This document shows, in pieces, positions 1 to 5,890 of a stretch of DNA of 37,431 nt. The stretch lies in assembly GCA_018819925.1 (NCBI GenBank), contig JAHJPG010000029.1, forward strand, positions 1-37,431, read 5' to 3'. Below the pieces are notes generated by a model. It was given only the letters and a program-made list of their open reading frames with translations, ran no database searches and was not told where the DNA came from. Numbering within the stretch: position 1 is the stretch's first letter; each line of letters starts with the position of its first letter. The translations under genes and the position numbers were made by a program. This DNA comes from Pseudomonadota bacterium. GTDB taxonomy: Bacteria > Desulfobacterota > Desulfarculia > Desulfarculales > Desulfarculaceae.

Positions 1-261
1 CAGGACGAGACCCAGGGCGAGGACGGCCGGCGGGTGCGCAACTGGGACAGCTGCATGAGCTGGCTTTTCACCATGCACGGCACCGGCCACAACCCCCGTG
101 GGACCAAGCTGGACCGGGTGCGCCAGCGCTTCATGCACAAGTTTAAATACATCCCGGCCAAACGTGGCGGGGAGATCGGCTGCGTGGGCTGCGGGCGTTG
201 CGTGCAGCTTTGCCCGGTGAACATCGATGTGCGCCGCGTGGTCAACGACATGAACGCTTAA
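1..261 (+). CDS. C-terminal end of an AsrA/HydB-like 4Fe-4S subunit (5' truncated)
   Basis: Reading frame 1 is open from the first base to a TAA stop, so the gene begins outside the window. The visible 86 residues contain a DSC-x-x-WLFTMHGTGHNPRG stretch and a CVGCGRCVQLCP ferredoxin motif. This pattern matches the C-terminus of anaerobic sulfite reductase subunit A, sulfhydrogenase beta subunits and FlxB/FlxC-type proteins (family knowledge). Such subunits carry electrons through [4Fe-4S] clusters between a flavin subunit and a partner enzyme in the cytoplasm. The next gene, 17 bases downstream, encodes exactly the expected flavin subunit, which supports a beta-gamma electron-input pair. Which enzyme they serve cannot be decided without the upstream sequence; the HdrD-like gene that follows favours an Hdr/Flx-type complex over a sulfite reductase. 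Confidence 0.8.
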   Translation, partial: QDETQGEDGRRVRNWDSCMSWLFTMHGTGHNPRGTKLDRVRQRFMHKFKYIPAKRGGEIGCVGCGRCVQLCPVNIDVRRVVNDMNA

Positions 262-278
262 GGCAAGGTCCAATAGCT

Positions 279-1118
279 ATGCGAAATACGTATATACCCT
301 ATCCGGTGCGCATCAAGCAGACGCGGGTGGAGACCGAGGACAAGATGCTCAAGTCATTTTTGCTTGAGTTTCTTAACGACTCGGACGCCGAGGCCTTTGC
401 CTACACCCCCGGCCAGTTCGCCGAACTGAGCGTCTCCGGCTATGGCGAGATTCCCATTGGTATCGCCTCCAGTCCCACCGAGGGCAACGACTTGCTGTTC
501 ACGGTGAACAAGGTGGGCAGCGTGACCAACAAGCTGCACACCATGTCCGAGGGAGACATCATGGGGGTGCGCGGCCCCCTGGGCAACAGCTATCCCCTCA
601 AGGACATGGAGGGCAAGAACGTGGTGATCGTGGCCGGCGGCTTCGCGGTGACCACCCTGCGCTCCACCATGAACTGGTTGCTGCACCCGGACCACCGCGA
701 CAAGTACGGCGACATCACCTTCATCTACGGGGCGCGCACCCCGGGCATGCTGCTCTACACCGAGGAGTGGACCGAGTGGCAGAACAGCGGCCAGGCCAAC
801 GTGAACGTGACCATCGACCGCGAGGCACAAGGCTGGGATGGCCTGGTGGGCTTCGTGCCCACGGTCACCGAGCAGGTGGCGCCCAAGCCCGACAACGCGG
901 TGGCGCTTATCTGCGGCCCGCCGGTGATGATCCGCTTCACCCAGCCGGTTTTCGACAAGTTGGGCTGGCAGCCGGAACAGATCGTGATGAGCCTGGAGAA
1001 CCGGATGAAGTGCGGCATCGGCATTTGCGGCCGCTGCAACGTGGGCCCGGAGTACGTTTGCAAGGACGGCCCGGTTTTTACCAAGGCCCAGCTGGATAAG
1101 CTGCCGAAGGAATACTAG
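279..1118 (+). CDS. FAD/NAD(P)-binding [2Fe-2S] oxidoreductase subunit (AsrB/HydG/FlxA-like)
   Basis: A 279-residue protein starting at ATG 279. An in-frame upstream extension to 198 overlaps the previous gene and is not needed. It has a ferredoxin-reductase-like FAD domain (TPGQFAELS, EIPIGIASSP), an NAD(P)-binding half beginning at VVIVAGGFAVTTLRS, and a C-terminal [2Fe-2S] motif CGIGICGRCNVG...VCKDGPVF as in PyrK/AsrB/HydG proteins. The expected role is to pass electrons between NAD(P)H and the Fe-S subunit encoded just upstream. In Flx-Hdr complexes of sulfate reducers (family knowledge) such a subunit feeds heterodisulfide-reductase-type proteins, and an HdrD-like gene follows here. The nucleotide-binding glycine loop is GGFAVTTL rather than the common GGIGLAPL type, so NAD versus NADP preference is not predictable by eye. 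Confidence 0.88.
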   Translation: MRNTYIPYPVRIKQTRVETEDKMLKSFLLEFLNDSDAEAFAYTPGQFAELSVSGYGEIPIGIASSPTEGNDLLFTVNKVGSVTNKLHTMSEGDIMGVRGPLGNSYPLKDMEGKNVVIVAGGFAVTTLRSTMNWLLHPDHRDKYGDITFIYGARTPGMLLYTEEWTEWQNSGQANVNVTIDREAQGWDGLVGFVPTVTEQVAPKPDNAVALICGPPVMIRFTQPVFDKLGWQPEQIVMSLENRMKCGIGICGRCNVGPEYVCKDGPVFTKAQLDKLPKEY

Positions 1119-1129
1119 AAAGCACGCCG

Positions 1130-1163
1130 CCCGGCGCCGGTCCCGAGGTTCTTGCGCGCCGGG
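1130..1163 (+). other. Hairpin in the gap before the HdrD-like gene
   Basis: The arms CCCGGCGC (1130-1137) and GCGCCGGG (1156-1163) are exact inverse complements around an 18-base loop. No U-run follows, so this is not a standard terminator. It lies in a 158-base non-coding gap inside what otherwise looks like one operon and might be an mRNA-processing or attenuation element. Confidence 0.3.
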
Positions 1164-1276
1164 AGGGATTGAGATAGGCTATCACTTCACCCGTTTAGTG
1201 TCGGGATGAGGACAACCGAAGGCTCCATGACAGGGGTCCGGTTGGCCGGCGATTAGAGATTTTGGGAGACAACCTA

Positions 1277-2599
1277 ATGAGTCAAGAGCCGATCAAACTG
1301 GGGAAGCGCGAATCCAAACTTCGCGTTGATCCCAAATGGGCCGATGTGTGCCTCACATGCGGCACGTGCGCCGGCGGCTGTCCGGTCACCGGAGTCGACG
1401 GCATGGACCCCCGCAAGGCGGTGCGCATGGCTGCCTTGGGGTTGGACGACGAACTGATCAACTCTCGCTTCCCCTGGATCTGCACCCTGTGCGGCCGCTG
1501 CGAGCGCGCCTGCCCCATGGGTGTGGAGATCCTGGCCATGATGCGCACGGCCCGCGGCCTGCGCGAGCGGGACAAGGTGCCGGGCCCCATCCACAAGGGC
1601 ACCATGATGTCCATGGAGCGGGGCAACAACCTGGGCATCCCTTACGACGACTGGCTTTTCTTGCTTGCCGACATGGGCAAGGAGATGGAGGACGAAGGGT
1701 TCCCCGGCTTCTACGTGCCCGTGGACAAAGTGGGCGCCCGGGTGATCTCAACGGTCAACTCCAAGGAGCCCTTCGGCGAGCCAGACGACATGAAGTTCTG
1801 GTGGAAGATATACTACGCCGCCAAGGAAAACTGGACCATTCCCAGCGAGAAATGGGAAGGCGTGACCTGGGGCCTGTTCGGCGGGGACGACGAGTCCATG
1901 AAGGAGCAGGCCCGGCGGGTGGTGGAAAACGCCCGCAAGGTGAAGGCCGAGGTCTTACTCTTACCAGAGTGAGGCCACGCCTATTATGGAACTAGGCTTA
2001 GTTTCAAAAAGTGGTTCCCCGAGGTTTTCGAAGAGTTCAAAGTCATGAACATCTTCGAGTTGATGATGGAATACATCAAAGAGGGCCGGGTCAAGATTGA
2101 CCGCGAAAAATTCGCTGGCAAGCTGGCCACGGTTCACGATCCCTGCAACTACGGCCGTAAGAGCGAAAAGGCCTTCGGCAAGGCCTATTACGACGAGATC
2201 CGCTGGATCACCGACCAGATTTGCGACACCTGGGTGGATACCTATCCCACCAAGGAAAACAACTTCTGCTGCGGAGCCGGCGGCGGCGCCTGGGCCATGC
2301 CCTACACCAACGAGCGGCTCTACTACGGCCGCAAGAAGGCCCAGCAGATCGCCGACACCGGCGCCGAGTTGGTGATTGCTCCTTGCCATAACTGCCGCGA
2401 CCAGATCATGAAGGCCTTGACCAAGGAATTCGACTTGGAGATCGAGACCTTCTATCTTTGGGAGCTGTTGGCCGAAGCCATCATCGTCGAGCCCTGGAAC
2501 GAGGAAGAGGTGGAAAAGGCCCACGCCGAGGCGGCGGAGCAGTGGGAGCGCTTTGGCGTCGAGCTGGAAGACGAAGAAGAATGGACGCCCCCCGAATAG
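1277..2599 (+). CDS. HdrD/DsrK/TmcB-like CCG-domain Fe-S oxidoreductase, predicted selenoprotein (UGA at codon 232)
   Basis: ATG 1277 follows GGGAG by 8 bases. The frame runs to TAG 2597-2599 if the in-frame TGA at 1970-1972 is decoded, giving 440 residues. Domains: two [4Fe-4S] motifs C25-x2-C28-x2-C31-x3-C35-P and C69-x2-C72-x2-C75-x3-C79-P; a linker; Sec232 in PE-U-GHAYYG; then C290 (HDPCNYGR), C331-C332 (FCCGAGGG) and C370-x2-C373 (PCHNC), the PF02754 pattern of HdrB/HdrD/DsrK. Relatives carry Cys at position 232 in PECGHA (from memory). The likely role is thiol/disulfide or quinone-linked electron transfer through a non-cubane cluster, supplied by the flavin and Fe-S subunits upstream. 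It is shorter than typical DsrK and lacks obvious membrane segments. The alternatives, a nonsense mutation or two separate genes, are much less likely because the frame is intact, homology continues across the UGA and a SECIS-like hairpin follows. Confidence 0.85.
1970..1972 (+). other. Recoded UGA, selenocysteine codon
   Basis: This in-frame TGA replaces the Cys codon of the family motif PE-C-GHA. Codons on both sides (TTA, CCA, GGA, ACT, AGG, CTT, AGT) are ones the surrounding genes avoid. That is the expected footprint when the coding sequence must also fold as an RNA signal. Confidence 0.85.
1984..2009 (+). promoter_or_regulatory. Bacterial SECIS-like stem-loop
   Basis: The core stem pairs 1987-1994 (TGGAACTA) with 1999-2006 (TAGTTTCA), eight pairs including one G-U, and closes a four-base loop GGCT at 1995-1998. 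Beyond an A-A mismatch, two more pairs (1984-1985 with 2008-2009) extend it. The loop starts 22 bases after the UGA and begins with GG, matching the known bacterial SECIS rules for SelB binding (loop about 16-37 bases downstream, G in the first two loop positions). A competing stem GCCTA/TAGGC at 1979-1983/1993-1997 is also possible. Confidence 0.75.
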
Positions 2600-2621
2600 A
2601 CCGCTAGAAGGTTAGCACTCC

Positions 2622-2656
2622 AAGGGGCCGCCTCTCCGGGGCGGCCCCTTTCCCTT
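2622..2656 (+). terminator. Rho-independent terminator of the Hdr-like operon
   Basis: An 11-bp perfect stem, AAGGGGCCGCC (2622-2632) with GGCGGCCCCTT (2640-2650), encloses a 7-base loop. It is followed by TCCCTT, so the U-tract is interrupted. It lies 23 bases after the stop of the selenoprotein gene. Confidence 0.75.
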
Positions 2657-2671
2657 GGAGAGACGTAGTTT

Positions 2672-3199
2672 ATGGCCGAGATAAAATCAGCCCTGGAGAT
2701 AGCCCTGGAGCGGGCCGCCGCCTTGGGGTCCGGCGAGGACGACAGCAAACGCGAGGCCCAGGAAAAGGGGCAGGCCCTGGCCAGGCAGAGCCTGGGGGGC
2801 GACTTGGCCCCCACGGACATGGCCGAGCAACTGGCCGGCTTGCCCACCGCCTCCACCGGAGCGGCGGCCCGGGCCCTGCTGGAGGCCCTGGAGCAGGGCC
2901 GCGAGGGGGCCTTGCCCGGTCTAGAGGCGATATGCCCCCCGGGGCCGGCCCGGGAGGCCTGCCAAGGGTTGACCCAGGCCCAGGCCCGGCGGGAGCAGAC
3001 CCGCCTGGAGGTTGAAGCCGAACTGGCCAAGGAGATGGCCGGGGAGTTGGCCGCCAAGGGCATCGGCGGCAACGCCATACGGCCCAATCCCCTGGCCCAC
3101 CCCGAATACGAGGCCCGCCGCGGTGCGGCCATGGCCGGGGCCGAGGCGGAGCTTAAGGCGGCGGGGGAAAGGCTTGTGATCGCAATGGGTTGTGGGTAG
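2672..3199 (+). CDS. Uncharacterised Ala/Glu-rich protein
   Basis: A 175-residue reading frame from ATG 2672, preceded by GGAGAG at a workable spacing. I do not recognise a family. The product is soluble-looking and rich in Ala, Glu, Gly and Leu, with long amphipathic helical stretches and a conserved-looking segment near residue 140 (IGGNAIRPNPLAHPEYEARR). There is no signal peptide, membrane helix or cysteine cluster. Codon use matches the GC-rich neighbours, which argues that it is coding. It sits directly behind the terminator of the Hdr-like operon and before a minus-strand gene, so it is probably its own transcription unit. Minus-strand frames over the same span look like shadows. Confidence 0.55.
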   Translation: MAEIKSALEIALERAAALGSGEDDSKREAQEKGQALARQSLGGDLAPTDMAEQLAGLPTASTGAAARALLEALEQGREGALPGLEAICPPGPAREACQGLTQAQARREQTRLEVEAELAKEMAGELAAKGIGGNAIRPNPLAHPEYEARRGAAMAGAEAELKAAGERLVIAMGCG

Positions 3200-3204
3200 T
3201 CAGC

Positions 3205-3237
3205 CAAAAAATACCGGGCACTGCACGCAGCGCCCGG
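3205..3237 (-). terminator. Terminator-like hairpin for the minus-strand NYN gene
   Basis: CCGGGC at 3214-3219 pairs with GCCCGG at 3232-3237, and an inner CTG/CAG stem extends it past one mismatch. On the minus strand the stem is followed by TATTTTTTGG, a U-tract. It lies about 130 bases beyond the NYN stop codon and may also halt plus-strand transcripts. Confidence 0.5.
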
Positions 3238-3368
3238 CGGTTGATTTCTCCCTAAGGAGGCAAGCCCCGTTTCCAAAGCTTACGATTAGATAATACGGTC
3301 CCCCAGAATCGATGTCAAGGTGTATGTCAAGTGGAAATAAGGCATGGAATGAATTCCAATGAACTAAA

Positions 3369-3977
3369 TTAGTACGCTTGACACTCGTTAACCGTCATTT
3401 GATCAACTGGAATTGCTGCATTGCAGGCTTTGCCCAACGTGCCGTACTTAGACCCCTTCGGAGCAACAAGGAATACTTTTTTCCCCAGCCCGCGTACGTA
3501 GTTGACCACGGGGACGAAATCAGCGTCACAGGAAAGTAGGTAGATGACATCCGTCCGGTTTTCTGTAGCCAATTTGGCCATGGTTATTGCCAGGAGGACA
3601 TCCACCCCTTTTTCCTGCCGGAAATTTTCAACCGCACCACATGCGGGGCACCTTCTTTGGCGCTGAACCAAAGTTCCTTCTCTGATTTTTACACCGGACT
3701 TATGCAACTCTGAAAAGAAGCGCCTCTGTTTTTGAGTTTCTGGGCTGTCGGCTGGTTGAACGGAACAAATGAAAAACTCGAGCGATACGATAGCCCGGTC
3801 CATCGCGAGATGTTCCGCCAATCTCTTGAAATTCAAGTGACCCTTGGAAATGCCAGATCCCTGGAGACTATAGTAAAAATTGCTTCCATCAATGACGAAC
3901 GCAGCGCGTTCGTTAATCCTTGGCTCATTATTCAAATTACTCACCCCAATGCCCAAATTACCTATAAGCCGTCCCAT
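3369..3977 (-). CDS. NYN (LabA/DUF88-like) PIN-fold nuclease domain protein
   Basis: A 202-residue frame; the first dozen residues are uncertain because no clear ribosome site precedes ATG 3977, and GTG at codon 12 is an alternative. NYN/PIN-fold features: AAFVIDGSNFYY with Asp30, KGVDVLLAITMAKL with Asp126, and SCDADFVPVV with Asp151/Asp153, the acidic residues expected to bind metal in this nuclease fold. A CPAC pair at 110-113 is probably structural. Family members are inferred RNases, some linked to toxin or antiphage functions, but nothing adjacent specifies a role here. Base composition is clearly lower in GC than the flanks (30 of 60 bases at 3421-3480 against 43 of 60 at 4201-4260), suggesting recent acquisition. 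Confidence 0.82.
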   Translation of the reverse strand: MGRLIGNLGIGVSNLNNEPRINERAAFVIDGSNFYYSLQGSGISKGHLNFKRLAEHLAMDRAIVSLEFFICSVQPADSPETQKQRRFFSELHKSGVKIREGTLVQRQRRCPACGAVENFRQEKGVDVLLAITMAKLATENRTDVIYLLSCDADFVPVVNYVRGLGKKVFLVAPKGSKYGTLGKACNAAIPVDQMTVNECQAY

Positions 3978-3998
3978 GGTGGTTTACCATTACATAAC

Positions 3999-4661
3999 CT
4001 AGAGCATGGGGAAGTAAAACTTTTCGATAAGCTCGAAATTTTTCTGCACCTGCTCCTTGCTCCTGACGATGGGGCCGTGGCCGGGCAGCACCAGTTCTAT
4101 ATCTAGGGCGGCTACCTTCCTGATTGAATCCTTCAGCTGCTCGCCGTTGCCTCCGGGGAAGTCCACCCGGCCCACCCCCTGGGCGAACACCAGGTCTCCG
4201 GCGATGAGCGCCTTGTGCCGGGGCCAATAGAGGCAAACGTGGCCCGGGCTGTGGCCGGGGGTGTGGATCACCTGCAGGGTCTCCTGGCCCAAGGTCAGCT
4301 CGCCCTCGCCCATTATCAGGTCAAAGGTTATCTCGGGAACGTTCATGCCCAGGGCGGAGGCCAGGGCTCGGCCCTCGCCGTTCATGTAGGCGATTTCGTC
4401 GGCGTGCATGGCCAGCTTGGCCCCTTGCCGCTGCAACTGGGCCGCAGCCTCCAGGTGGTCCGGATGGCAGTGGGTCATCAGCACCAGACTGGGGATTTCG
4501 CGGAATCCATCGCCCGCCAGGCCGTTCTCCACGTGCCCGTAGAGCTGGCTGTGTCCCGGGTCGATCAGGGTGAGCGCCCCGCCGGAGATGAGCGCGCTGT
4601 TGCAGTTGTTGACGGTGGTCTGGGTCCAGGGGTAGAAATACAAGTCTTTGGCTAGTTCCAT
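3999..4661 (-). CDS. Metallo-beta-lactamase-fold hydrolase (glyoxalase II-like)
   Basis: A 220-residue protein beginning MELAKDLYFYPW at ATG 4661, chosen because AAGGAGG lies just upstream; a frame extension to 4775 has no such support. It has the full metal-site series THCHPDHL, TPGHSPGH, GDLVF and LPGHG of the MBL superfamily, so two metal ions should be bound. The compact length and lack of extra domains resemble glyoxalase-II-like hydrolases acting on small thioesters or lactones, but the substrate cannot be read from sequence. It has no evident operon partner. The NYN gene lies 21 bases downstream on the same strand, so readthrough into it is possible. Confidence 0.87.
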   Translation of the reverse strand: MELAKDLYFYPWTQTTVNNCNSALISGGALTLIDPGHSQLYGHVENGLAGDGFREIPSLVLMTHCHPDHLEAAAQLQRQGAKLAMHADEIAYMNGEGRALASALGMNVPEITFDLIMGEGELTLGQETLQVIHTPGHSPGHVCLYWPRHKALIAGDLVFAQGVGRVDFPGGNGEQLKDSIRKVAALDIELVLPGHGPIVRSKEQVQKNFELIEKFYFPML

Positions 4662-4743
4662 GTTGCCTCCTTGGGGCAGCGGTTGTCCTAGGCGATCAGT
4701 TTGCCAGGGGCGGGACAAAGGGTCAAGGATGGGGCTTAAGGGT

Positions 4744-4772
4744 TTGACCCGGACGGCTGGCACCATTATGCT
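4744..4772 (+). promoter_or_regulatory. Sigma70-type promoter for the small Cys protein/Yip1 pair
   Basis: TTGACC (4744-4749), a 17-base spacer and TATGCT (4767-4772) lie about 50 bases before ATG 4821, in the gap shared with the divergent hydrolase gene. Confidence 0.5.
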
Positions 4773-4820
4773 CAATTATACCCAAGGGCGTCCCCCAAAG
4801 GCGGACGCGGTGGAGAAGCC

Positions 4821-5087
4821 ATGACCCCCCAGGCCAATTCCAACCGCCCGGCATGTTTTGGCGATCTGGAACGGGTGTTCCCCAACGGCTCCAAGGGGCT
4901 GCGCGAGGTGGCCGCCGGCTGTTGGGACTGCAACCACCGGCTGGACTGCCTGCGGGTGGCGGCTTCGGGCCAGGGGGGCGAGGCTCTGGCCGAGGAAAAG
5001 GCCCGCCGGGGCGATCCCGAGGGCATGGTTGGTTTCATGCGGCGTTGGTCGCGGCGCAAGACGGCGTCACGCCGGGAGGATAGTTGA
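4821..5087 (+). CDS. Small cysteine-containing protein of unknown function
   Basis: An 88-residue protein from ATG 4821. It has a short pattern ACFGDLERVFP followed by GCWDCNHRLDCLR, giving four cysteines in the first half that could hold a metal or Fe-S cluster. The C-terminus is basic (RRWSRRK). I do not recognise a named family. Its stop codon shares one base with the start of the next gene (TGATG), so the two are translationally coupled and probably work together. Codon use fits the neighbourhood. Confidence 0.65.
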   Translation: MTPQANSNRPACFGDLERVFPNGSKGLREVAAGCWDCNHRLDCLRVAASGQGGEALAEEKARRGDPEGMVGFMRRWSRRKTASRREDS

Positions 5088-5890
5088 TGGGAGTCTTTTG
5101 CCCCTTTTGCGGCAGCGACGTGGACCCTGACCAGGCCCAGCCCGGCTCCCTGCCCGGAACGGTGCACTGCCCCACCTGCCGCCAAGAGATCGACCTTCCC
5201 GGCTCCACTTCGCCTTTTCCCCAGGGCCCGCCAATATTGACGCTCCCCCCATTGGCTGTGCCCGAGGAACCGGCATCGCCCGAGCCCGGGCCGCCCTGGG
5301 AAGGCGAGGGCGGTTTCTTCTCCCGCCTGCTGCGAACCACGGGACAAGTTCTTTTTCACCCGGTGCGCTTCTTCAGCGCTCCGGCCCGGCCGGGCTACGC
5401 CTGGGCTCTCAGCTACGGCCTCATTCTGGGCACCTTGGCCCAGGCCTGCAACGTGTATTGGGGCCACGCCCTGGGGCGCGAATATTTATCTTTTCGATCG
5501 GCCATCCTGGGCCTGATATTCGCCCCCCTTCTGGCCTTCGTCACCACCTTTGTCACCACCTGGGTGGTTCACCTGTGCCTGTTTATCCTGCGGGGGACCC
5601 ACAACGGGGTCCAGGCCACCTTCCGGGTCATGGCCTATGGCCAGGCCACGGGCCTGTTCATGGCCATACCCTACGTGGGGGTGCCCCTGGCCGCGGTGTG
5701 GGGCCTGGTGGTGGCCATCGGCGGCCTGGCCGCGGCCCATGGCACGGGGCGCTGGCGGGCCTTTTGGGCCATGTTCCTGCCCCTAGCCCTCTTGTGCGTC
5801 CTGGCGGTGGTCGTGGTGCTGATAATGCTGGCCGTGGGGGTGGGCGCGGTGTTTTGGGAGCACCTGCGCAGTTTCCCCAACTATATCTAG
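5087..5890 (+). CDS. Zinc-ribbon plus Yip1-domain membrane protein
   Basis: A 267-residue protein. ATG 5087 is preferred over the adjacent in-frame TTG because GGGAGGA lies 6-7 bases upstream. Residues 1-40 hold a zinc ribbon (CPFC...CPTC). A proline-rich linker follows, then from about residue 85 a Yip1-like domain with roughly five hydrophobic segments (for example in YALSYGLILGTLAQ, LAFVTTFVTTWVVHL and LFMAIPYVGVPLAAVWGLVV). Bacterial Yip1-family proteins are integral membrane proteins of undefined function. The start overlaps the upstream stop, and the 3' end overlaps the convergent dinG-like gene by four bases. Confidence 0.8.
   Translation: MGVFCPFCGSDVDPDQAQPGSLPGTVHCPTCRQEIDLPGSTSPFPQGPPILTLPPLAVPEEPASPEPGPPWEGEGGFFSRLLRTTGQVLFHPVRFFSAPARPGYAWALSYGLILGTLAQACNVYWGHALGREYLSFRSAILGLIFAPLLAFVTTFVTTWVVHLCLFILRGTHNGVQATFRVMAYGQATGLFMAIPYVGVPLAAVWGLVVAIGGLAAAHGTGRWRAFWAMFLPLALLCVLAVVVVLIMLAVGVGAVFWEHLRSFPNYI

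Noticed and set aside
354-830. Minus-strand frame beginning MCLAV, reminiscent of the HypC N-terminus
   Set aside because: It lies wholly antisense to the flavin subunit gene; after the first residues the similarity to HypC vanishes and the composition is typical of a shadow frame.
1277-2599. Annotating 1277-1972 and 2045-2599 as two genes or a pseudogene
   Set aside because: Both are in the same frame, the bases between them encode conserved family sequence, and a SECIS-like hairpin follows the UGA.
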